Source: Reticulitermes lucifugus (lineage: Eukaryota; Arthropoda; Insecta; Blattodea; Rhinotermitidae). From it: a stretch of 64,000 nt of DNA. Where the stretch lies: contig JAKCWW010000739.1 in the NCBI GenBank assembly GCA_026260175.1, positions 4,624-68,623 on the forward strand, in the 5' to 3' direction. Below the pieces are notes generated by a model. That model was not told the origin of the DNA. It did not search any database and saw nothing but the letters and a program-made list of their open reading frames with translations. Positions 47,201 to 57,608 of this stretch are shown in pieces. The first letter of the stretch is position 1. Every line of letters begins with the position of its first letter. A program made the translations under genes and the position numbers.

Positions 47201-49056
47201 CCAACCCTTCTTCTTAACAACATAACTCCTTTTGACTGGACAGCACAATGCTCCACACTCCCACCCTCACTCCCACTGCAGGACCTATATACACTGGTCC
47301 ACTTCCTCCTTCCACCTCACACTCACCCTGAAAACAGTGACTGCAATGTACACCATAACACTGGAACAGCTTCAATGCACATCTAATACAGCCAAATCCC
47401 AAAAGCCAAAGTTACAAACATATCAGGTTTGAGAGATACTAAGTCAATATAAAATGGCAATAGTTCAGCCTCTAATAAATAAGTACCAGGTGCATTCTCC
47501 ACAGGAATGGAGGCAGCTAAGACTCAATGTCTATTCATTATCTAACAATCCGTCTAGCTGCAACTTTGTACTGAAGAACAATGACTGTGAATTGGCTCCT
47601 GTGTCCAGTTACTCCAGACATTTTCATTTTTCTCTTCCTTCCAGTTGGTAGAAAACATCCAAACCTATCTCCCTTTTAACTGTAAGAAACTCATGGTTCA
47701 CACAAACTTCCACATTAAGTATTTTGCAAAAACCTCCACAGCATAAATTCTGAACACCAAATTATAATTAATTCTTAGCTTCTAATGATCCCATTTGAAC
47801 TGTGAAGGTTATAAGTCAAATAAGACTGGTAGATGATTATGAATAACAAATATATGTACAAAGATTTGCCAGGAGGCAATTGTCTAGGAGAAAGGAAAAC
47901 AAAACCTCTCAGTCAGCATAACCAACAACCTGGCTGTAAATTCAATAGGTGTCATATCCTAATACAGGATTTTAATTATATGACACTGTGTAAGTACTGA
48001 ATTAGGCCAAGACAGCTCATGTTTACAAGCAAGTTTGCAACATAATAAATGAAAACCTTGGACAGAATGTTACTGTCACACCAACCTACTTGACATACTG
48101 AATCATAGAATAAAAGGTGTGTATGCTATATATAAACCACATTATAGACCATTTGTTTCCTCAGGTAATTAATAAGACTTTATCAAAATTCTGTAGCATC
48201 AAACAAAGGCTGATGGAATAACTAAGAATGCCAAGTCAAGAGGGATCTGGAAGAAACGCCTTAATCTATTTTAAGACAGACCAGAATTAATTCTAAAGGT
48301 CTGAGAAAAACCACAATAAACCTCAAAACAGTCTAATCCCAACTGGATATTAGCACAGGCTACATTCAGGTGAAGACCCAAGTCTACTGGGATGTTACAG
48401 CAGTTGATTCGTAAATGGTTACGAAGTGCACAGCACTACCACTCCCACTGGTTCACCACCCCAACTGTCCATACCTTGGTAATACGCCCAAATCCGTCCA
48501 CACAGCTACTCTTCCTGGAGTGCTTGACCCTGAAGATGACAGCACTTGATCCTTCTAGACATGGGTAACTATATAAAACTGACACAGCGAAACATTGCAG
48601 CACAGCTGTAGGAACCTCAAATCTAGCAGGTTACCTTCAGCACGTAGTATCCACTACTTACCCATCCCCCCCCATACGTGAACTTTAAATTTCTTTTTTT
48701 CAGTTCAATACTACATATATTTTATAAAGGAAAAATAAAAAGGATTCGTGGATTAAAATTATGTGAAGAGAATTACGTATCTTTCAATGGAAAAGGCAGT
48801 ACTACCAAAGTAGTACCACGCTTGGGAACACAACTGTCGCCCAAAGTGGGGAATGTTTTTTATAACCTGGCATGTTCTACATGTTGCTGAGAAACCATAC
48901 CGCAAACATACCTTTTACACAGTCAGGGCACCAACTTTTTCCATCTGCTCCTTTTGAGCCAGAAAAGTAAACGTACACTGGTTTATCCTGAGCTTCCAGG
49001 TCCCCAATCAAGTTATAGAACGCATCATAACCTTCTACTTCTCTCCGAACAACCAT
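41233..49056 (-). CDS. TXNDC17: Thioredoxin domain-containing protein 17 (TRP14-like), three exons
   Basis: Minus-strand exons 49056-48912, 44001-43923 and 41383-41233 join in frame (phases 1 and 2) to 124 aa; human TXNDC17 has 123. TAA lies in frame just before the ATG, fixing the start. The active site WCPDC falls at residues 42-46, so the cysteines are 43 and 46 as in human TRP14. Other matches: PVYVYFSGSKGADGKSWCPD, VVEKALETAENIHFIYVGVG, FWKDPKCPFRT, VPTLMVWGRPEKV with the cis-proline after VPT, and ending LVSMLFELP. The family is a cytosolic oxidoreductase reduced by thioredoxin reductase, acting on cystine, peroxiredoxins and persulfides. All residues expected for activity are present. 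It is head to head with the PXMP2 gene. Confidence 0.95.
41430..41436. other. Seven unresolved bases (assembly gap) in TXNDC17 intron 2
   Basis: A run of N, 47 bases upstream (in gene direction) of the last TXNDC17 exon. It does not touch the splice site. Single N bases at 26225 and 52889 also sit beside homopolymers. Confidence 0.95.
42570..43740 (+). mobile_element. mariner transposase remnant
   Basis: The plus strand reads LNDMAQDLDISLGTAHSTVH (second helix-turn-helix, like LAxxLxISxGSAHxIIH), YRKKCAPWVPE, a diverged first catalytic block (KSVFLVDHHDTVTT), then MDHPPYSLNVAPSDFHLFGP and KKFATDTDIKQAV, then the C-terminal region to VPSVTHVPC. This order matches mariner transposases of the SETMAR-like type. 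Frames shift several times. It lies in TXNDC17 intron 2, antisense to that gene. Terminal repeats not resolved. Confidence 0.85.
43741..45069. other. Intronic sequence around TXNDC17 exon 2
   Basis: Apart from exon 2 (44001-43923), I see a CAT microsatellite near 44115-44134 and unassigned AT-rich sequence. Nothing else is recognised. Confidence 0.45.
45070..45760 (-). mobile_element. Tc1/mariner-superfamily (IS630-like) transposase remnant
   Basis: The minus frame at 45483-45097 reads MWIQCDGIHPHFGKEVVEYL, then IVRDGLSAWPAGAPGINTLD and FFLWSFMKYRV. This is the second and third DDE region pattern (QHDGAPPHxxxxVRxxL-xxWPxRSPDLTPLDFFLWG). Upstream, 45705-45511 has LRNKAHFVHDINNTGNSHS, a decayed FTDEAxFxxxGxxNxHN motif. 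Inactive; same broad group as 39270-40050 but a different family. In TXNDC17 intron 1. Confidence 0.8.
46010..46178 (+). mobile_element. RTE-like LINE 3' end with (GTTA)n tail
   Basis: The plus strand reads RRRALVNAVMNLQVP, then AGNFLTS, then FTRRTLLHG, the RTE ORF2 tail and its 3' flank. It ends in tandem TTAG/GTTA units at 46157-46175, a typical microsatellite tail of such LINEs. It is 5'-truncated, so a dead-on-arrival insertion in TXNDC17 intron 1. Confidence 0.8.
46880..46945. repeat. S2 SINE fragment
   Basis: GTCCATGCCATGAAGGCATA plus AGGGGAAGCAGAGGT matches the start of the 35640 copy; the rest is absent. A TGTG/CACA microsatellite lies just upstream near 46780-46815. Confidence 0.55.
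46946..48370. other. TXNDC17 intron 1, remainder
   Basis: No recognised element. CpG is almost absent up to about 48.4 kb. Several short frames here show no domain. Confidence 0.45.
48375..48620. repeat. Family A fold-back repeat, diverged copy
   Basis: CTGGGATGTTACAGCAGTTG at the left, GCTTGACCCTGAAGATGACA in the centre, and TGCAGCACAGCTGTAGGAAC at the right, as in other family A copies. Confidence 0.5.
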
Positions 49057-49892
49057 TTCTTAATTGATATTACTTTTCGGAACACAGATTATTCTCCTGT
49101 TGGTTTACCTCACACCATCCTACAATTCAACACGACATCTTCCAGCTAACCCGTATTCCTTCGGACACGTGCAATACACCTTCTGCGCTCCACTAGATAA
49201 GACAACCACGGATCGAAAAAAGACCTTGACAGTCACCATCCGCTCAATATTAGGAACGCATTCACACACTATTAACCACAGACGAACTACTGACATAATA
49301 CTCACCCATGTGTGCTTAAAAATTCACATTTATTTTATTTCCTCTTATTTGGCTGAATAGTTTAAATTTGTTGAGCACATACTATGTTTTCATTTAAAAC
49401 TTTTCATTTTTCCTTCCCTTGCATTCTGCCGCCTAGTACTACTGCACAACTCGCCACCCCATCAGCTGCGCCCCAGAGTTTCAGTGTTTTGGTACTGGGC
49501 ATAGTTGAATATATGTTACTGGAATGAATTAACACTGTGTACAAAGGATCTTCCGTTTCTGGGGCATTGGCATGGTTGAAAACATTTTAGTGGCTTGGAA
49601 TGCTTATGTTGGCCACGCAAAAGTCGGAAGTGATAGATGATCCATGATTCGATCTGTGAATGTTCTTTGATCTGTAGCCTCTGATCCGCAATCCAAAGTG
49701 CGGTTATGTTCCGAAGTGTGACAAAGCAAGCACACGAAGCAGTAATAGGTAGCGCAGGTAGGTCATGGATTAGTTTTTATTTGATTTAGACGGTGAGTTA
49801 AGTTGCAAGTAATATAATGACGCTGTTTGTGAATGTGTTGTGTGTTTGAAATATAAATTATTATAAACTAATAATTTTTGTTTCAGGTCAGA
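49057..49892. promoter_or_regulatory. Probable bidirectional promoter region between TXNDC17 and PXMP2
   Basis: The two start codons face away from each other 836 bases apart, and PXMP2 has at least one upstream intron. CpG is retained here: I count 13 in 49021-49380, against none in 41641-42000. GGTGAGTTAA at about 49792 offers a donor for a 94-base intron ending at the acceptor before 49887, so a non-coding PXMP2 first exon probably ends near 49792. No clear TATA box. Confidence 0.55.
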
Positions 49893-52800
49893 ATGTCTTT
49901 GTCAAAGCCAGTGTATAATTTCCTGGGATTTTATTTTCAACAACTGCATATCAATCCAGTCATAACAAAATCAATCACCAGGTTTGTAAGGAAGATGTTT
50001 ATTATTACTGGAATTCATCATTAAGTTATTTGACGCTGTCCACTATTGCCTTTCATATTCTAGGCCAGTTTCATATTTAGGTACTATAGGAAACAAACCC
50101 GAAGGTCATTACTTCGTTAAACACAAATTCCTAATACTTAAGATCTTTCAGAAATGTATAGATATTTTCAGAAATGGATAATGTGGAGAAATACATGAAG
50201 CCATTTGGACTACATAGTCAGGGAGAAGCAGTTTTTCCCGCCAATTCTGTGGGATGTTAATTTTTATACATTATTCCATCTTTGGATCAACAGTGGTAAA
50301 GATTGTCCAAGTAATTAGCAATTTGTTTGTAATAATATTTGTAGGCCTATATGTGAATATTAACTATGCAATATCACAGTGGCAAATATATTGACTATCA
50401 TAATTGTCGCATGATAAAGTAAATGTAACAGAAGAAATTTATGTATGTCAGGTTGGGTGTAATAAATCAGTAGCTAAGTGTAATATATGTTATTTATGGA
50501 AAGACTTGATTATCCAGAGCTACTGTTCGTATTAAAATTCAAGTATTCAACACATCTTATCAGAGTTTTTATTATATTGCTTTCACCGTGCATTTTTCTC
50601 ACTAATTCAGTTTTTTTACCAACAAATGCACACACAAAAAACCACTCTTTTATAGTTTTATTAGTATAGATTTATACCCCTACACGTGATTCAGTCCTTG
50701 GACCATCTTCAGGGGGTTAATAAGCTACCACACTTCAACTTGCATGCTAGAAGGGCCCAATGGGCACACTTGTCTCAATAATAAGTTTTAAAAACATCTG
50801 AGTTTGTAAAATTTATAAAACTGTGAAACTTATAATTTTCTATAAGTTAAAGTCACGATTTAAAACGTTTAAAATATTTAAAATAACAGCGTTGGTTACT
50901 TGTGCACAGAATCGTGGTATTGTTCCTGTTGTCAATTGTAAGCGTATTGCTTTGCGTGTTGTCGTATGGAGTGGTATGTGGTATCTTATCAGAGCTTATA
51001 TTTTATAGGAGATGAAAGTGAATGTAAATACTTATGAAATATTCTTATGAAAGTTTTGGGGAAACTGCAGAATCTGCCACATTTCCCTCGGACTTCCTTG
51101 CCCTCCATTATTATCTCATTCGTTAACTGTTCACCTTATGTGCACCTGAAGCTACAGTGTTACTAACTCACCTGATTTAAAAGTACTCCAAAATGAATCA
51201 GAGTAATCCTGAATACAAATATAGTTTACCGTATGAAATATTGAATTGAGAAACTTGCTAACTATCTCCATGGAACAGAGTCCTTGAGAAAGTGGTTGTC
51301 ACATAGAAAGTTTAGATCTAATTGCTCAATGCATGGTTATGGATCAGTTAAAATTGCCAGTCAGTTTGTCAGATTCCTATTCCTTTAACAAAGTCCACAC
51401 ATTTATTAATATTACCAAACCATTCACTATGTTGACAGATGTGCAATAAAAGCTAGTTGTATCTGTAAAAAGCTGCCCAGTATGAAAAATTAAGATTGCA
51501 AGATTTCAGTCGTCTGCCCTGCTGCAGTTGAGGTCTTTGCTGTTCTGGGATGTTGTGCAGCATAGATGGGATCAGTGTGTTGTCCTGAGACATCAGCAAC
51601 AAACTGCCAGCGTATGCCACACAACATGCCAAAAGATTAAAGACCTCAAAAATTAAAATTAACCTCTTAACTGGACATGTCATATATTTACATATTCATA
51701 TCACGCTATTTCAATGGGTATGATGTACTATTACATCCTCAATCTTTTACTGCTGATATCTCCTGGGTATGACGAGATACGACTGAGGTATTGGCCCTTT
51801 TGTAATAATTGATGTTTTCTTCACTACATGGCACCACCAACCATGAGTCATCATATTGGTGTCCTGACTGTGAGAAGGCCTTATGTGTAGTACCATGTTT
51901 TCAAGTCTGTCACACAGACAGAAATTTAAAAATAAAAGAAAAATAAAAATGTTGCACTAATTGTGAATAAAAAGTTGCATTTCATCTTTACACAGTTTTT
52001 AATTATGAATTGAAAGAAAATCATATTATGTTTGCGCCTCTCTTCTTGCCTTTTAGAAACTAGCAAAAACGGGTAGGAAAAACCCAGGGCAGGTTACACC
52101 AGCAGCCTGGAAAAGACCCAGTTAAGAGGTTAATTGCCATATTCACAATAGCCTGGCAATGGTTAAGCTTGGTTCAGTTAATTTAATTTAGTTTAGTTTA
52201 TTGTTCATCTCAGTCAGACATTAATATAGGATGTGTCAATCTCAATCAATTGCAGTGTATACTTACTAAACATAATCTTCTTAAAACTATGTGAACATAT
52301 TTGCACCAACAATATATGAACCAAAACATGGCAACTCATCCACTCTTCTTTCACTTATAGTTTGATATTGTCCACATTTAACATGACATATATTCTTCCA
52401 TCTTTATATTATGCCTCTTGTGTGTTATATTTAATAAGAACAATAACATTTTTCAGTCAAGCACAGCTGTTTCTTTTATTAGCTATGTAGCTGTGTTAGT
52501 AAAGAAAATAGTTACACTCAACTGAAAACTTATTCAATGTATTCTTCTTTTGAATAAAGAGTATGTTGTAACTGAAAGGATCTTAGCTTCCTTTTAAAAA
52601 GTGTATTTGTCCTTGTATTTTATATGATTGCATACTTTATTATATAATTTCATTCCTATACTTTCTTAAAAAAAGATTATCTTATAGAACGAAATGTGGA
52701 GTTTCAAATTTTTCATGTATTATGACTGTGAACTATGTTCTGCTCCAGACTTTGTTTCTTTTAATATAGCACACTATTTCAGGTACGTATATACAAGCTA

Positions 52801-55800
52801 CTGGCACTATATTCAAATTGCAGAACATATTTGCAAGAGGAAAGTAAAAATGCCTTTACTTTGAGGATCCTCCCATCCCCCCCCCCCCNAAAAAAAAAAC
52901 CTCGTTCAGATGGGTTTGCAGATTAGCAGACTAGATGCTCTTTATGGCATATGGGCTCGTTGTGCCCCTTAAAAAAATGTTATAGTGTACTTTGCTAAAT
53001 TTTCAGCTTAGTGAGTTTAGAGTTATAGGAACATTCCATTTCATATTTTCTGTGATATGTGTGCCTTGAAATTTGGATTCTGATTTATAGGCAGTATTCA
53101 TATTATAAAATTTTTCTTGTGGTTGTAATGGATTTCTGTTTTGTCTGGTATGAAACTACATTGCCATTTGTTATCTGTGTTTATCATAAGAATGTTTATA
53201 TGAAACCATGACTGCAATTTCTCCCTAATGTTTTGAACTTTTGGTAACCAACATGTTTGTATCATCTGCAAATGAACCTATCTCTGCCTCTTCAATGTTT
53301 AACAGAAGATCATGTACATATAATAAAAATAATATTGGCTGAAGAAATGAACCTTACAGCACTCCCATGTTTCATTTCTCTGCAATAAGAAACATTTGTT
53401 CTGTACAGAATGTCTGCTGTCACTCCAGGTTATTAAATCCACTTAACATTCATAGATCCTGCTTCTTTTAGATGCACTTTAATATTATTCTTCCATGTAC
53501 ACTTAGATTTCCCAAATAGTCTCCCTTCCTGCAGGTTTGCAAATAATATTTTTTGTCCATTTCTCCTAGTCCTGTCTCTGAAATAAGAAACTCACACTGT
53601 GGTTTTTTGAAAATGTATGTAGGCCAGAACATATATATGTTCCACTGTTTGAATTATTGTACCATCCATACAATGAAGTAAACACCTTTTTCCAGCTGTG
53701 TGTTAGCAACTCTTGGGAACTTGACATCACAGTATATTGCAGGTGTAAAAGTAATCAATCAAGACAGCATAATTGCCTATGGAGTATTTGGGTGAGTATA
53801 GTACTTGTAAGAGTAGTAATGCATGCTTCTGAGTGTGTTCGCATACTTGCAAAGAGCATCCATTAGTTTCATGATGTTCATTTTTCTGCCTGCCTGCCCC
53901 CCTGTCCACATGTATCAACTTGGCTCCCACTGGACAGATTATCATGAAAATTTATATTGGATACTTTTATGAATGTCTACTAGGAAGATTCAGGTCTGGT
54001 TAAAATTGAACAAAGGTACTGGGCACTTTACATGAAGACATAAGTTTGTTTTGTATTGCTGACAGCAACATAAAGCTGCACTCTAATTCAAAGTGTGTTA
54101 TAAAGTAGAAAGAAAGTTTCTGTGACTAAATTGACTGTTGGAACATACTCAGCTCTTATATCGTTTTCTGCATTTCTGTGCCATCCATTTATGAAGTCTG
54201 GACTCAAATTCCTTACTATCTTCCAGCATAAATCCTTGCACTTTGAAAGGAGAGAAACTATGAATCAGTGTACTGTATATTATTGTAAGGAAAGTTTCTC
54301 CTTCCAAATTTGAGTAGAATAATGAATATATTTGAAGCAGTGAATTGGGAAAGGTTAACTTTTATTTCATTTGAGGAGAAATGACTTCTTCAGCCAGGGA
54401 CAGAACCCAGGTCTTTCGCTCCTTATGTGAGGACCTTTACAGGCACCTGGAGGATAAGGTTCACTGCTGTAAACACTGTGTGTTTGTAACAGATCTGTAT
54501 AATGAGTTTGCATTTTCATTGTGAATCTTGTTTTGGCTGTTTGTAAGTTGATAATTGTTTTGAATTGTTACTAATGTATCTGTGAACACAGGACCCCTTG
54601 TAATGAAATGATTTGTTTCTAGGCTTCTGTTCGGAGGTTCAGTGCCTCACTATTTCTACAGTGCACTGGATCATTATATATCTGATGATGTAGCTCTGGC
54701 ACCCATTAAGCAGATGATTTTGGAGAGACTGGTCTTCATGCCTTTGTTTCAGATTTTGGCCTTGTATATGCTTGCAAGACTAGAGGTATATTTTTTGTGT
54801 GAATATTTTTTGCCATATTCAATGTTGGATGCAGAAAATGCTTATTTGGGCTAGAATTTATAGCACTCAGAAGTAAAGAAATTGCAGTATGGTTCAGATA
54901 TGTCAAAGGCAGGATTTAATGTGAGAGGTAGTTTTGAAATTAAAGAACAAAAGCAAAGTTTTAATATTGAGAGTCATAGACTAACTGTGTAGTTGAAGAT
55001 TACTGGCCTGTTAGTTGTGATGCTGTGTGGTCTGCATATGCATGGTAGATTTGAAAGTGGAGGCAGCATATCCCAGAAGATGGTAATGTTCGTAGTGACC
55101 ACCATGAGAACCTCATATGTCGCATACCTATGCAGGTGTTGTAAATCTGGTCTCATCTGTCACCAACCCTGTCTACCATAATTAAAAATTATTACACACA
55201 TTCTGTTTGGTTTCAATTTAGACACTTAAAGAGTTACACTTCTAAATTCTTTACCTTGTCATAACCATGAAGGAATCTGGGCTTTGTTGCCATGAACTTG
55301 TTTTTCTAACAGTGTTGGGAAGTAAGTTGGAGTCACTGAATTATGACAGTTTCTACAATAAATGTAGCATGTAGTTTTGTATAAAAATTCTGAGACACAT
55401 AATTAAACAATCATAACTTTGCAGTAGTTCATTTGTATTCAGGTATTTATCTTATCCAGTCTGTGTAACATTTTGTATCATGCTACAATATTATTTTATG
55501 TTCAGGAGTTGTTAGCTCCCAAGCCCAAACTGTGAGGCTGGGCACCATCTTTTATCAGCTGCCCCAAGTGCTTATTCACTGTCTTTGCAGCTGCCCACAT
55601 TTGGAGGCTGGCCTGTATACCTGACATTCATTGTCTCAGTATCACACTGCATGATGGGCATAACTAAAGTTGGGTGCTAAAGGGTTAAAATGTGTGAAAT
55701 ACAATGGATAGTATGAACACGTGCAGAAGTGTACATTTAAAATGAAAATAACCTAGCTGTCAGCAGCTGCATTGGAATTTAAATGCATGACAATAAAGTC

Positions 55801-57608
55801 TAAAGTGAAATATACCATCACATCAGAAACTGTAATAAGTGAAGAATTCTAGAACAGGCTACTAAATATCTTATCGTATAATGAAGTTCAGATCATTAAT
55901 AAAATACTAAGTTCAATTTCATGTGTAGTATAGATAAGTTTAAATAAGGAAACTCAGAACAATATATGTGAATTGAAGTTTCTGAGATGAGGTGCATGAC
56001 TAATTTCAAATGGATAAGACTAAATATGTAATTAAAAAATATGGATCTGCAGCAGGTCACAAGATGTGATCTGTCACATTGAAAAACATCAGCTGATGCT
56101 TCTTAAGCAAATCTTAGGTTGCTTTCATTGATCATTTAGTTAGTGACGATAGACTACAGATTTTATGGCCAGGATTTGATTCTGAGCGGATCATCATTGC
56201 CATACACATAGGATGAACAAAATTTGTCTGCTTTGGGAAGATTTTGGTTAAACAGCAGAAAATTATTTTGTACTGTATGTCTTATCTGCCTATACAGTAT
56301 GTAGTTTTTTAATTTTCTACGGAAATGGCTAGAGTGTTTATGTGACCGCCAAATGAAGCTAGTGTTGGTTGATGCTTTATTTTGCATAATTTTGCAGTCT
56401 GTCTTTGATAGAGTTTTTTTTTTTGCTTTCCTATTTTTAAACAAAAAGTGTCATAATATTCATTTTCAGGGTAAATCTCAACAGCAAGCAGTAAAACACC
56501 TATCTCAGCTGTACTGGCCTGTAGTTATAGCTAACTGGAAATGGTTCTCTCTCCTGCAGTTCATTAACTTTACATATGTTCATCCAGTGGTAAGCAATAT
56601 TTAATAATCTCAGTAACTGCCCATGAAGTATAGAAATCAAAACCCTCAAACGTGATTCCTTTCTGTTCTATGCTAATTCTAGCAACAAAGATCCATCCAA
56701 TTAGAAAGAAACAGGAACACTGCATTACAGCAAATGTATGAACTTCTGATTGGAAGTCTTTAATTTGAAGGAGATTGGTGTGGATTGGTACATAAAGAAC
56801 TGAGGAAAGCTGGGTATTTTTGTGGCATTCAGCAGAAACATGAACAATAAATACTAGGCCAAAATCAGTGCATGGTTCATGTTGGTGTGTTACACTGTTA
56901 CACTTGTGGCATGATGCTATCAGGGTCACTGTGTAACTTCAGCTTTTTATTCAGCCACATCATATGCCCCAAAAGCTGAGGTGACACATTAGATGCAGGC
57001 TATGAAAACCTAAGGACAAGAAAGAATAAGAAAGCCGGTGTTTACACTGTAGAGGAATAATCACAACCATAATCCATTTTACCTGAAGGTACATATCAAA
57101 CATGTTAACCTATTTAATGTGTATGTCCTCTACTGATTAATGTGTCACATTTTATTCATCAGCAGCGGGGATAGGGTTGATGTGCCATATTTTGTTCAAC
57201 AACAGATGGAGAAGGGTTGAAGCTTGTTTCAGATGTTGAGTAGAGTGGTCATGTAATACTTTGATATATAATTTAAGTTGTGTGTGGTGTAAAGGGAAAA
57301 ACTGTTTTTGTCAACTTGTGGCGACGCATGAGGAATATTTTTGTCTTTCCAGAAATCCTTTGCAACTTATCTAGAACTTATAATAAGAAACTTGGAGACC
57401 TGGGTTTCATCTCAAAACCAAGGTGACAAAAACAGTATTACCACTTGAACCGTACAAGGCATGGCATTAAATGGTTGCTTAATAAATCACATTTATATGC
57501 AAATTGCAGTTGCGAGTGTTTGTGGCCAATTTGATAGGCTTTGTCTGGATTGTATACATGGCCAAGAAACGCCGTCAAGCCCGGGATCAGAGAGGCAACA
57601 GGCAGTAA
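49893..57608 (+). CDS. PXMP2: Peroxisomal membrane protein 2-like (Mpv17/PMP22 family), five coding exons
   Basis: Exons 49893-49981, 53696-53791, 54623-54785, 56470-56589 and 57510-57608 join in frame to 188 aa; human PXMP2 has 195. Residues 1-30 match the family N-terminus (YNFLGFYFQQLHINPVITKS). Next come CVLATLGNLTSQYIAG, then YGVFGLLFGGSVPHYFYSAL. The Mpv17/PMP22 signature YWPVVIANWKWFSLLQFINF lies at about 131-150, followed by a last membrane segment (FVANLIGFVWIVYMAKKR). Four hydrophobic segments fit the family. PXMP2 forms pores for small solutes in the peroxisomal membrane; the peroxisomal location is inferred from similarity and the basic tail. The first coding exon begins at 49887, six bases before ATG, so the 5' UTR is split. 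No defects seen. Confidence 0.93.
49982..53695 (+). other. PXMP2 intron 1
   Basis: It holds an RTE-like 3' fragment at about 51240-51370 (minus; CTCCATGGAACAGAGTCCTT) and the family A copy at 51510-51660. A motif TTGGACCATCTTCAGGGGGT near 50698 resembles the CTGAAGATGG tails of other repeats here. One unresolved base lies at 52889 after a C run. The rest is unassigned. Confidence 0.5.
51510..51660. repeat. Family A fold-back repeat
   Basis: TTGAGGTCTTTGCTGTTCTG, then GGATGTTGTGCAGCATAGAT at the left. It is matched inverted at the right (GCATACGCTGGCAG, then GTTGTGTGGCATAC when read on minus) ending AAAGACCTCAAA. The centre is TGTTGTCCTGAGACATCAGC. Same subtype as 28455-28690. Confidence 0.65.
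53875..54120. repeat. Interspersed repeat C, diverged intronic copy
   Basis: CTGCCTGCCTGCCCCCCTGT, then CACTGGACAGATTATCATGA, then AAAATTTATATTGGATAC, then GGGCACTTTACATGAA follow the same order as 13790-14130, with CpGs decayed. In PXMP2 intron 2. Confidence 0.55.
55000..55165. repeat. Family A fold-back repeat, diverged copy
   Basis: GTTGTGATGCTGTGTGGTCT at the left, ATATCCCAGAAGATGGTAAT at the right, then CACCATGAGAACCTCATATG, a block that also follows the copies at 16420 and 62640. In PXMP2 intron 3. Confidence 0.6.

Noticed and set aside
49064-49360. 98-aa plus frame between TXNDC17 and PXMP2
   Set aside because: It lies in the CpG-retaining promoter interval, has no domain and is antisense to the TXNDC17 5' region.
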